Assembly (NCBI GenBank): GCA_033763695.1
Contig: JANRKB010000052.1
Location: forward strand, 28,430 to 92,429
DNA from: JANRKB01 sp033763695
Lineage (GTDB): Bacteria > Planctomycetota > Phycisphaerae > Phycisphaerales > UBA1924
Direction: 5' to 3'
Length of the DNA: 64,000 nt
The position numbers were made by a program, and so were the translations under genes. Below are positions 33,498-40,680 of this stretch, one piece after another. A model generated the notes under the pieces. That model was not told the origin of the DNA. It searched no databases and worked only from the letters and a program-made list of their open reading frames with translations. Position 1 is the first letter of the stretch; every line of letters starts with the position of its first letter.

Positions 33498-34219
33498 TTT
33501 TCGCCCCGAAGGGGCGACGGGCTGTAGCCACGGGTGAAGCGCAGCTCGCGTCTTCGCGAGCGGAGCGGAACCCGTGGAAAGCGTCGTGAGTTTCCCGCCT
33601 GCCCCGGAGGGGCAGAGGAATCTCACGATCCCACAGTTGCTCAGTCACACACGTACCGCTCGTCGAACTCAATGCCGTGTGCCCGGAGCAGTCGCAGCAA
33701 CTCTGACTTGAAGTCTTCCGTCCTGTGATGCTCGGCCTGACCGGCGATGTACTTCTTCACCGCGTCTTCTTGCGACTTGCTGACGGAGAAAACCGAGTAT
33801 CCCTCTTGCCATGCGAACGCCGCGAGATTTGGATATGTTTCGTGAACCCACTTCGACGAGCGTGCCTTGACCGTGCGCATCAAGTCCGAGATCGAGCCGT
33901 CGGGCCGCCACCGCAGGTACATGTGGACGTGGTCTTCGACGCCGCCGATGTCATAGAGCACGCCCTTCTCGGCCCGCACGATGCCGCCGATGTAGGGATA
34001 CAGACGCTCGGCCAGGTGCGGCGTGATCCAAGCCTCGCGGCCTTTGGTTGAGAACACGACGTGCAGCAGGACTTGGGAGTAGGTGCCGGGCATCGGGACT
34101 CCTTCGCCCCGCCGGGGCGAAGAGAGAATACAAGAGAGACTCTTCCACGGGTTGCGCCCGCGAAGCGCGGGCTTCACCCGTGGCTACATTCCGACGCCCC
34201 GTTGGGGCGTCCAGACCGG
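33498..34219 (-). mobile_element. IS200-like element with structured inverted ends
   Basis: About 720 bp. Left end R1b (33498-33624) and right end R2b (34145-34219) each carry nested hairpins: an outer GCCCC/GGGGC palindrome, an 8-bp CCACGGGT/ACCCGTGG stem, and an inner GC-rich stem (CTCGCG/CGCGAG or GCCCGC/GCGGGC). R2 read on the minus strand matches R1 at its core, so the ends are inverted relative to each other. Between them is one Y1 transposase gene. Subterminal hairpins instead of perfect terminal repeats are what IS200/IS605 transposases recognise. Confidence 0.78.
33641..34093 (-). CDS. tnpA: IS200/IS605-family Y1 transposase (TnpA)
   Basis: 150 residues from ATG 34093. HUH single-strand DNA transposase. 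Visible: MPGTYSQVLLHVVFSTKGRE (first strand), the HUH metal site in GGVEDHVHMYLRW (His-Val-His), KARSSKWVHE, the conserved FAWQEGYSVFSVSKSQ, and the catalytic Tyr in AVKKYIAGQAEHHR. Length is the typical 150 residues and no frameshift is seen, so it may be active. It belongs to a different subgroup from the RAYT at 21102-21692: no Trp-rich end, and different conserved blocks. The CGCCCC/GGGGCG hairpin at 34105-34119 lies immediately before its start and may control translation, as leader hairpins do in IS200 (inference). Confidence 0.93.
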   Translation of the reverse strand: MPGTYSQVLLHVVFSTKGREAWITPHLAERLYPYIGGIVRAEKGVLYDIGGVEDHVHMYLRWRPDGSISDLMRTVKARSSKWVHETYPNLAAFAWQEGYSVFSVSKSQEDAVKKYIAGQAEHHRTEDFKSELLRLLRAHGIEFDERYVCD

Positions 34220-34223
34220 CGTG

Positions 34224-34421
34224 ATGTACGACGCCGCGGCGGCAAACAGCACTATCCTCGGAGCGGGAGCATGGTCACTCGCGAGCCTTGTGGGTCTGGC
34301 CGTCCGGCGCGTGCGGGCGCGGCGCGGACGCTGCCCTGCGTGCTCGTACAACATGGCTGGCCTCGGCCCAAACGCCACGTGCCCGGAGTGTGGGGCCGCG
34401 AACGCGACATCGACGCGCTGA
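34224..34421 (+). CDS. Short zinc-ribbon protein, possibly 5'-truncated by the insertion
   Basis: 65 residues. One hydrophobic helix (ILGAGAWSLASLVGLAV, residues 11-27), an Arg-rich stretch, then RCPACSYNMAGLGPNATCPE: two Cys-x-x-Cys pairs of the CPxCxY(D/N)xxGL...CPECG ribbon that is very frequent in planctomycete membrane proteins. Its start codon lies 5 bp after the end of the right repeat R2b, and there is no ribosome site. Proteins with this ribbon are often longer, so a 5' part may have been cut off by the insertion; alternatively it is a complete small protein. Function of the ribbon is unknown. Confidence 0.55.
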   Translation: MYDAAAANSTILGAGAWSLASLVGLAVRRVRARRGRCPACSYNMAGLGPNATCPECGAANATSTR

Positions 34422-34508
34422 GTACGCGAGGCTCGCCACCCTTCATACAATGGGGCCGATTCAGGCTGGTGTCGGACTCGGTTGGCCCTTTCGACAAGGC
34501 AAGCGTCC

Positions 34509-35162
34509 ATGAGGAAGTGTGGTTTCGCCCAAGTCGCTCGCGTCGTTGTTGCCGCGGGGCTCTTTTCGAGTCTCGGCGCGTGCTCATCGAGCGGGCGGCT
34601 GACGGTCGACATTCCTGGTTCAGCGCCAACAGACGCGGCCGCGACGGCGGATGCGGGCTCAGCGGTCGTGACGCCGTATTCGCGGGCGTTTGACGCGGCG
34701 CGTGACACATTGGTCGCGCGGCGGTTTGAGCTGGATCGAATCGACGCTCGCGCGGGTGTGATCACGACGCGTGCCAAGGCGACGGCGGGCGCGTTCACGC
34801 CGTGGGACCGTGAGCAGTCTTCGCTGGGCAGCCAGCTTGAGGACACAATCCATCAGCACCAGCGGCGTGTGACGATTACGTTTGTGCCTGCGGACGGCAC
34901 GGAGCGGCCCAAGGGCGTCGCGCCTGACATGATTGCGTACACGGGTCCGGTGCGGGCGAATGTGAGCGTGCTCATCGAGCGGGTGGAGCGGCCGGGGTTC
35001 CGGGCCGAGGTGCGCTCGCCGCGGTACAGCACGAGCACGGTCGATGAGCAGCGCGAGGCGATGGGTGAGTATCCGAGCTTTGGCGCGGCGTTGTCGCCGG
35101 ACGATGACTTTGCGGCGCGGATCGCGGCGGACATTCGTGCCGCGGTGTCGACGTCGAAGTAA
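34509..35162 (+). CDS. Predicted lipoprotein
   Basis: 217 residues. The signal peptide MRKCGFAQVARVVVAAGLFS is followed by the lipobox LGAC (lipid-modified Cys near 25) and a Ser-rich +2 region that favours outer-membrane sorting. The mature domain has YSRAFDAARDTLVARRFELD, GVITTRAKATAGAFTPWDRE and a beta-rich second half (RRVTITFVPADG, ANVSVLIERVERPGFRAEV). This helix-then-sheet pattern resembles small periplasmic domains of LptE/BamC type, but I cannot name a family. ATG 34509 was chosen for the lipobox spacing. It is 87 bp behind the zinc-ribbon gene. Confidence 0.8.
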   Translation: MRKCGFAQVARVVVAAGLFSSLGACSSSGRLTVDIPGSAPTDAAATADAGSAVVTPYSRAFDAARDTLVARRFELDRIDARAGVITTRAKATAGAFTPWDREQSSLGSQLEDTIHQHQRRVTITFVPADGTERPKGVAPDMIAYTGPVRANVSVLIERVERPGFRAEVRSPRYSTSTVDEQREAMGEYPSFGAALSPDDDFAARIAADIRAAVSTSK

Positions 35163-35344
35163 GAGGACCGACGCGCGACTGACCCCGCGTGTTCGCACGA
35201 CGATCGGTGTGTGGTTCACGCGGCACCGGTCGCCGGCCTGACGCGTGTGTAAGCGTCGCGTAAAACTGGGCAACAGCACGCAGAAAGAGCACTTTTTCCG
35301 GCCCTTTGCTGGCAGGAGCGGTCTTTTCGTGTCAGGGTTCTGAC

Positions 35345-36049
35345 ATGAAGAACACTCTCGTGGTCGGTGTTGTCGTTGCGTCGGGGGCGGCCTCCGCGCT
35401 GGGCTATGTTCAGGACTTCCAGGCCGGGGGCGCGCTCTCGGAGTGGTCAACGGTTCGCTATCTCGATGGCAACCTGACGACGCGCCCGGGCGTTCGCACG
35501 CTTGGTCGCTTCGCGGGCAATGAATCCACCACGCTGTCGCTGACGGGGCTGGACGCGGGCACGTACACGCTGTCGTTCCGTCTCTACACGATCGGCAGCT
35601 GGGACGGCCAAGGCCCCAACGCCGGCCCCGACTACTTCGGCGTGCAGATGAACGGTTCGACGTTCTTCCGCGAGACGTTCAACAACGTGTCGCTCAACGG
35701 CGGCAAGGATCCGTACGAGCCCTACACCTCGCAGGGCCAGAGCTTCGGCGGGCTGGGCGCGGCGGTCGGCACCTACGCGCAGCGCACCGGCAGCTCGGGG
35801 TTCAACGGCCTCGACCTCGTCGACTTCTACTGGGATCAGCAGGCCAAGGACACCTACTACGACCTGACGTTCACGCTGAATGTCACCGGGCCGGATCTGA
35901 GCCTGACCTTCTTCGGCGAAGGCTTGCAGGATGGATCGGATGAGTCGTGGGCGATCGACGATGTCGCCGTCGTTCCCGCGCCGGGCGCGTCAGTTGTCGT
36001 CGCAGGCGGCTTGATGTCGGTGGCGACACGTCGTCGTCGCGCGAAGTAA
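35345..36049 (+). CDS. Exported PAP-type PEP-CTERM protein
   Basis: 234 residues from ATG 35345. The signal peptide is short (MKNTLVVGVVVASGAASALG). The mature domain is a beta-sandwich: TLSLTGLDAGTYTLSFRLYT, SWDGQGPNAGPDYFGVQMNG, YDLTFTLNVTGPDLSLTFFG, and EGLQDGSDESWAIDDVAVV. This is the same module as in the protein at 17211-18539 and looks like a carbohydrate-binding or LamG-like fold, which is an inference from the strand pattern. Tail: VPAPGASVVVAGGLMSVATR followed by RRRAK, a PEP-CTERM variant with Pro-Ala-Pro. A terminator hairpin follows. Likely envelope-anchored; partner unknown. Confidence 0.87.
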   Translation: MKNTLVVGVVVASGAASALGYVQDFQAGGALSEWSTVRYLDGNLTTRPGVRTLGRFAGNESTTLSLTGLDAGTYTLSFRLYTIGSWDGQGPNAGPDYFGVQMNGSTFFRETFNNVSLNGGKDPYEPYTSQGQSFGGLGAAVGTYAQRTGSSGFNGLDLVDFYWDQQAKDTYYDLTFTLNVTGPDLSLTFFGEGLQDGSDESWAIDDVAVVPAPGASVVVAGGLMSVATRRRRAK

Positions 36050-36078
36050 GCGTTCCCTGATCGACAATCCAAGACATG

Positions 36079-36128
36079 CAAGGCTCAGATGGACTGCCGG
36101 AGGGCGGGTTCACCTGAGCCTTGTTGTT
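36079..36128 (+). terminator. Intrinsic terminator of the PEP-CTERM gene at 35345
   Basis: 10-bp perfect stem (36079-36088 with 36114-36123), 25-base loop, followed by a T-rich run (36121-36128). It lies between convergent genes and ends the plus-strand one; it is 30 bp past the stop. Confidence 0.72.
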
Positions 36129-36156
36129 TTCGCGGACACGGGGAGAGGGCGCGCGA

Positions 36157-37416
36157 TCAGCAGCCGCCCTCGAAGGCTTGAATGAACGTGTCGAAGTCCT
36201 GGAAGTCGAGGGCGGCGTCGGCGTTGACGTCCGCCGCGAGGCGACCGGCTTCAAAGTCGGCGATGAAGTCATCGACATCGGTGAAGTCGAGGCTGCCGTC
36301 GGCGTTGTAGTCGGCGAGGCAGGCTCGATACGTCGTCATCTGCCGCGTGTCGATGATGCCGCCGGTTCCGGTGGCGAGGTAGTCCCAGCGTTCGCCCGCG
36401 TCGGTCATGTCGCCGTCGACGTTCTTGTCGCGGAGCGCGATGATGCGCCGCCCGGTCATGTCGCTGACGAGGAATGTCTTCTCCGAGAGCAGAAGCAGGT
36501 CATAGCTGGTGAGGTTGCTCTCGGCGGACTGCCACAGGACCTTGGGCTCGCTCGCGTCGAGCGCGGTGTCGTTGGCGTTGGCGTCGCGCAGGCGGAGGAT
36601 CTGGTCATTGCTGCCGGTCGCGATCTGCAGCGTGTACAGCGTGCGAGCGTCGGTGTCGTCGGGCACGAGGGCGAAGCCCGTGAACGCGCCGAGGCTGTCA
36701 CGGTTGGATGCATCAAAGAAGACCGTCGGGGCGGCAGTGACGCCGGGGCTGGCGGGGTTGAAGCGATAGACGCCGTGCTTTCCGGCGGAGGAGTTGCGGA
36801 AGCATCCGACGCCGACAGGGTTGAAGACGAGCTTCTGCGGCGCGTAGATGCCGTTGCCGGTGCCAAAGAAGGACGAGCCGATGACGGTGGTGATCTCTCC
36901 CGGGCCCATGAACGTGCCGTCGCCACTGAGATCAACAAGCATGTACACGGCGTCGGGCGTACCCGTCGTGGTGGTGCCTGCACCGCTGTTGGTGATGAAG
37001 AGGCGGCCCTGGGGGTCGAACGCCGCCCCGGTCGGGTTGGAGATGGTGACGCCGCTGGCGTTGCCGGGTCCGGCGACAACGATGGCTTCGCTCGCGTCGT
37101 TGGCATCCAAATCGTGGTTGAGATCGCGCAGGAAGACGATGCGGCCGGCGGCGGCATCGCCGACGACGACCAGACCGTCACGCCGCGCGGCGAGGCATGA
37201 GTGGTTGGTGATCGGGGCGACGCCCGAGCCGTTGGCCGCGTCGAAGAACGGCGTCACTTCGGAGACGGTGATCGTGCGGCTCTGGTCGGTGTCGCGCAGG
37301 AACCAGACGCTCTTTGCGCCGGGGTCGGCGAGCAGCGTCATTTCCTGCGCGAGGGTGGCAGAGACTGCGCTGGCGAGGATGCCGGCGGTGAGGACGTGGA
37401 TGGTGATTCGTGACAT
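36157..37416 (-). CDS. Exported protein with GC-type dockerin end
   Basis: 419 residues. The signal peptide (MSRITIHVLTAGILASAVSA, cut near TLAQ) is followed by a repeat-containing domain: MTLLADPGAKSVWFLRDTDQ, GRIVFLRDLNHDLDANDASE, DQILRLRDANANDTALDASE and RRIIALRDKNVDGDMTDAGE are four versions of one unit, xIxxLRDxNxDxDxxDAxE, as in a beta-propeller with a calcium-loop in each blade. The C-terminal 60 residues hold two dockerin-like EF-hands (ADYNADGSLDFTDVDDFIAD, ADVNADAALDFQDFDTFIQA) and end in GGC, the Gly-Cys ending of the GC-type dockerin of Phycisphaerae. This tail is thought to anchor proteins at the cell surface. No catalytic motif seen. Confidence 0.87.
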   Translation of the reverse strand: MSRITIHVLTAGILASAVSATLAQEMTLLADPGAKSVWFLRDTDQSRTITVSEVTPFFDAANGSGVAPITNHSCLAARRDGLVVVGDAAAGRIVFLRDLNHDLDANDASEAIVVAGPGNASGVTISNPTGAAFDPQGRLFITNSGAGTTTTGTPDAVYMLVDLSGDGTFMGPGEITTVIGSSFFGTGNGIYAPQKLVFNPVGVGCFRNSSAGKHGVYRFNPASPGVTAAPTVFFDASNRDSLGAFTGFALVPDDTDARTLYTLQIATGSNDQILRLRDANANDTALDASEPKVLWQSAESNLTSYDLLLLSEKTFLVSDMTGRRIIALRDKNVDGDMTDAGERWDYLATGTGGIIDTRQMTTYRACLADYNADGSLDFTDVDDFIADFEAGRLAADVNADAALDFQDFDTFIQAFEGGC

Positions 37417-37498
37417 GGTCGCGCTCCCGGTATGCCGCAGAAGTGGCGGGAGCGGGACGCAACGCGCATGCCTGAGTCACAGGGCGAAGGGGCGGCTC

Positions 37499-38212
37499 TC
37501 ACTCGGCGAGCAGGGCCGCGAGCATCTGCTCGGCCGCGGCGGCATCAGCGGCACGGGTCGGGAACTCAAGACGGGTGATGCCGAAGCGGGCACGCAGGTC
37601 AACGCCATCGGGATCGACGCCGACGACCAGCGGCTCGGCGGGTGCAACGCGGAGCAGGCGCTGGCAGACGCGAGCGAGTCGCGGACGGTCGGCGTTGGCG
37701 AGCTTGCAAAGCCGGGCCTCGGCGGATGCGAACGACGTGGGCTGGGTGATCTCGCTGCCGTCGTAGACGCGGCCCTCCCACTTCACGCTGTCGGGACGGA
37801 GCGTGAACCAGCGGGTCGAGTCGGGTGAGCCGTGATAGATGCGCCAGCGATCGCAAAGGTCGTCGCGCGAGCGGTCGAGCTCGGCGGCATCGATCAGGAG
37901 CTGCATGGAATCGTCGCTCTCATCGGGGACGAGCAGCGTGAGCGTCTCACTGACGGGAACGCCGGGAAGCGGCAGAACGATGACGCCGCCGCAGGGGTCG
38001 ACGACGAAGCGAACCTTGTCGAGCAGTTCATCATCGCGAAGCAGCCCGTGCTTGGATTGGCGAAAGACCCGAAGCGGATCGGGACCGGGGGCGGCGGTGG
38101 TGTCGCTGGAGTCGGGCACGCGCAGATTGTCGCCGCGAGGGTGGTGCGCGTGCAACTCGACGCGTGCAGTGAGCGACGATGTCGCCAAGCCCCAACTGAA
38201 ACCGACCGTCAT
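37499..38212 (-). CDS. Hypothetical cytoplasmic protein, possibly split-barrel
   Basis: 237 residues from ATG 38212, the only start that keeps the N-terminal SLTARVELHAHHPRGDN. No signal peptide. Sequence includes VRFVVDPCGGVIVLPLPGVP, TLTLLVPDESDDSMQLLIDA, RWRIYHGSPDSTRWFTLRPD, SVKWEGRVYDGSEI and an Ala/Arg-rich helical C-terminus. The RW...Y...RW...L order of strands recalls pyridoxamine phosphate oxidase-like/haem-utilisation split barrels, but this is weak. A terminator-like hairpin (38229-38261) stands only 17 bp before the start codon, and no ribosome site is seen; regulation by attenuation or another start is possible. Confidence 0.68.
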   Translation of the reverse strand: MTVGFSWGLATSSLTARVELHAHHPRGDNLRVPDSSDTTAAPGPDPLRVFRQSKHGLLRDDELLDKVRFVVDPCGGVIVLPLPGVPVSETLTLLVPDESDDSMQLLIDAAELDRSRDDLCDRWRIYHGSPDSTRWFTLRPDSVKWEGRVYDGSEITQPTSFASAEARLCKLANADRPRLARVCQRLLRVAPAEPLVVGVDPDGVDLRARFGITRLEFPTRAADAAAAEQMLAALLAE

Positions 38213-38228
38213 GTCGAGCGCGCGGTGC

Positions 38229-38261
38229 AAAAACGAGCGAGGCCGGCGACAAGCCGGCCTC
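38229..38261 (-). terminator. Intrinsic terminator or attenuator just upstream of the gene at 37499
   Basis: 9-bp perfect stem (38239-38247 with 38253-38261, 5-base loop) and, on the minus strand, a T5 run (complement of 38229-38233). It ends the transcript of the small Lys/Ala gene at 38428, but its T run is only 17 bp before the next start codon, leaving no room for a separate promoter. Confidence 0.7.
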
Positions 38262-38427
38262 ACATCGATGCGTGTCGCACGTCGTGGCTTGCTCCCCGTG
38301 GGAGCGCTCCGACGAAATGGATCGGTCAGGAGGACAAAGTGAGCGGCGGAGGATCAGGAAACCCGGTTTGATCCGATGCTCTGATCCAACCGCCGCGAAA
38401 CACCAACGAACGATTCAGACCAGTGGG

Positions 38428-38502
38428 TTACTTCTTCGCGGCCTTCTTCTTGGCCTTCTTTGCGGTCTTTTTCTTCGCTTTCTTCGCAGCCTTCTTCGCC
38501 AT
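38428..38502 (-). CDS. 24-residue Lys/Ala-rich basic peptide
   Basis: The reading frame from ATG 38502 to TAA 38428 encodes only Met, Ala, Lys and one Thr (MAKKAAKKAKK..., 16 Lys). A GAGGAG ribosome site lies 7 bases before the ATG, and a terminator hairpin lies downstream at 38229-38261, so a genuine translated small gene is likely. The composition is that of the C-terminal tails of bacterial histone-like proteins (H1-like, HU-tail), which bind DNA or RNA non-specifically. The region upstream (38,580-38,640) is AT-rich and could hold its promoter. Too short for family assignment; a nucleoid or nucleic acid-binding role is inference. Confidence 0.72.
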   Translation of the reverse strand: MAKKAAKKAKKKTAKKAKKKAAKK

Positions 38503-38722
38503 GAGAGATCTCCTCAAACTGTTCGACGCGGAGCACTCGTCGACGTTGTTTGCGACACGCTTCCTTGCTCCGTAGCCAATAGATTATCGGAAACAAAGCC
38601 GCGTGTGCTTGAGTTTGCAAAAAATTTTTCAAGATGACGTGCGATCGGGGGATCAGCGCCGCTCGCGCGACACGTCGTTGCGAGCGCTACGGACCGCGCG
38701 CGAGCACGCGTTGTGAGCGCGT

Positions 38723-39238
38723 TCAGCGCGCTGCATCGTCATCGACTGATGCCAGCGACGCGCCTTCGACAATCGCATCCAAGTGCGTGTGATTGATACG
38801 GTTGTACGCATCGAGCGCGACGCGATCGCTGAGTCGCGACGCGACGCGCGCACGCACAATGCCGCGCGCCGGGTTGTACCAGAACTCCGCCAGTCCGCTC
38901 GCGCCGGGGGTGATGGCGCGGATGCGCGGGTCGCTCAGATTTTTTTCTTCATCGCTCGCGATTTCGATCCACGCGCGACCATTTCCGGCGACCAACGCGT
39001 TGCGCGGCACGCCATCTTCGAACCACGCCGCGTCGATGCTCACCGGCCAACCCGTCTCCGTGCGCACCACGCCATCCATCGATGCGCGTCGCGCGATCTC
39101 GCGCTGAATGCGCTCAACCGCGGACTGCGTGACACTCACACCCAGTTCGTGGCGGGCTTGGCTCCAGCCGAAAAACGCGAGTACGCCGACGCCCAGGATC
39201 GCCGTCAATGCCGCCACCATGTTGATTAGCGTGCGCAT
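38723..39238 (-). CDS. Membrane-anchored hypothetical protein
   Basis: 171 residues from ATG 39238. Residues 1-25 (MRTLINMVAALTAILGVGVL then AFFGW) form one membrane helix; the rest is an amphipathic helix (VTQSAVERIQREIARRASMD) and a small domain (VSIDAAWFEDGVPRNALVAG, ARGIVRARVASRLSDRVALD). The topology and size recall pseudopilins or anchored periplasmic adaptors, but the Phe-Ser/Thr-Leu-Ile-Glu prepilin motif is absent. It stands alone, with 200 bp separating it from the divergent M16 gene. No family recognised. Confidence 0.7.
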   Translation of the reverse strand: MRTLINMVAALTAILGVGVLAFFGWSQARHELGVSVTQSAVERIQREIARRASMDGVVRTETGWPVSIDAAWFEDGVPRNALVAGNGRAWIEIASDEEKNLSDPRIRAITPGASGLAEFWYNPARGIVRARVASRLSDRVALDAYNRINHTHLDAIVEGASLASVDDDAAR

Positions 39239-39438
39239 GCTGCTCCATCCCCTCCCTCGCGCTTGGAGAACCATCGGCGCGAAAGCACGTCTCGACACGC
39301 CCGAGAAGGTGTGCGGGGGTGTGAAGCGGGCGAATGGGCGCGGCGTGTGGCGTGTGCGCCGACTGTGCCGCGCTTCTACACTGTGGCTCGCACGTCCGAG
39401 ATCAACTTGGACGGCGTTTTGCAGAGGAAACACGCACA

Positions 39439-40680
39439 ATGAATCGCATCCAGACCCGCACGCTCGCCTGCGGCATGCCTTTGGTGGTTGAACACATCGA
39501 CGGCGTTCGCTCCGCGGCGGTGCAGTGGATGGTGCCGGGTGGATCGGCGGATGATCCCGTTGATCGGCTCGGGCGGGCGGCGATGTGGTCAGAGCTGCTG
39601 ATGCGCGGCTCGGGCACACGCGACAGCCGCGCTGATGCGGATGCGTATGACAAACTGGGTGCGTCGCGTTCGGCGGATGTGGGCACGCTCTTCATGCGAA
39701 TCGGAGCGACGACGCTGGGCGAGCGCCTGCTGGATGTGCTGCCACTGCTGGTGGACATGGTGCGTGCGCCGCGCTTTGAGGCAGAGGCGATCGAGCCGAG
39801 CCGCGATCTGGCACTGCAGGCGATCGAGTCGCTGCAGGATGACCCGCAGGAGCGCGCGATGCTGGGCGCGCGGGCACGTCACTACCCAACGCCACTCGAA
39901 CGATCGGGCATGGGTACGCCCGACGGACTCAAGGCGCTGACACGCGATGAACTCGTGAGCGGATGGCGCGCGATCGCGCTGCCGCGGCGGGCGATCTTCG
40001 CGGCGGCGGGCCATGTCGATATCGATGCGCTCGCGCCGCGACTGGACGCGCTGCTGGCCGGGTGGTCGGGGGGCACGGACGAGCCGGGGCGCGGGCCGCT
40101 GCCGCCGCGCGGGTATGCGCATGAGACGGACGAGAGCAACCAGGTGCAGATCGTGGTCCTTCATGATGCACCCGCGGAGCCAGACGCCGACAGCCTGCTT
40201 GAGAAGCTGCTGGTGAGCGTGCTCAGCGGCGGGATGTCGGGGCGGCTGTTCTCCGAGGTGCGCGAGAAGCGCGGCCTGTGCTACAGCGTGTCGGCGGGCT
40301 ACTCGGGCGGCAAGGACTTTGGCGGCGTGACGGCGTACGTCGGCACCACGCCCGAGCGGGCCCAGGAATCGCTCGATGTGCTGCTTGGCGAACTGCACCG
40401 GATTCACTCGCCCGAGGGACGCATCACGCCCGACGAGTTCCATCGGGCCGTGATCGGCATGAAGAGCCGGCTGGTCTTTAGCGGCGAGTCGACGGGGGCA
40501 CGGGCGTCAGCACTGGCCGTGGACATGCACCGCATGGGGCGGCCACGCTCGCTGGCGGAACTGGCAGCGGAAGTCGATCGTGTCACGCTCGACCAACTCA
40601 ACGCCTATGCGGCACGGCGGAACATGGGACGAATGACGATCCAGACGCTGGGGCCCGCGGCACTCAACCCGCCGCGATGA
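39439..40680 (+). CDS. M16 (pitrilysin/MPP-like) homologue without the zinc motif
   Basis: 413 residues from ATG 39439. Two M16 half-domains: the N-terminal one (LVVEHIDGVRSAAVQWMVPG, then GRAAMWSELLMRGSG) and the C-terminal one (VSVLSGGMSGRLFSEVREKR, GLCYSVSAGYSGGKDFGGVT). In active enzymes the first contains His-x-x-Glu-His within GxxHxxEHMxxxG; here the aligned positions read Ala-Met-Trp-Ser-Glu, so all three zinc residues are missing. The downstream Glu region is also not evident. It resembles the non-catalytic partner subunits of bacterial M16 heterodimers, but no catalytic M16 gene is adjacent. No signal peptide. Its 3' end overlaps the convergent glycerate kinase gene by 17 bp. Confidence 0.88.
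   Translation: MNRIQTRTLACGMPLVVEHIDGVRSAAVQWMVPGGSADDPVDRLGRAAMWSELLMRGSGTRDSRADADAYDKLGASRSADVGTLFMRIGATTLGERLLDVLPLLVDMVRAPRFEAEAIEPSRDLALQAIESLQDDPQERAMLGARARHYPTPLERSGMGTPDGLKALTRDELVSGWRAIALPRRAIFAAAGHVDIDALAPRLDALLAGWSGGTDEPGRGPLPPRGYAHETDESNQVQIVVLHDAPAEPDADSLLEKLLVSVLSGGMSGRLFSEVREKRGLCYSVSAGYSGGKDFGGVTAYVGTTPERAQESLDVLLGELHRIHSPEGRITPDEFHRAVIGMKSRLVFSGESTGARASALAVDMHRMGRPRSLAELAAEVDRVTLDQLNAYAARRNMGRMTIQTLGPAALNPPR

Noticed and set aside
33141..34219. CRISPR or rRNA-like structured RNA
   Set aside because: The long repeats flank a TnpA gene and carry nested hairpins as transposon ends; no regular spacing.
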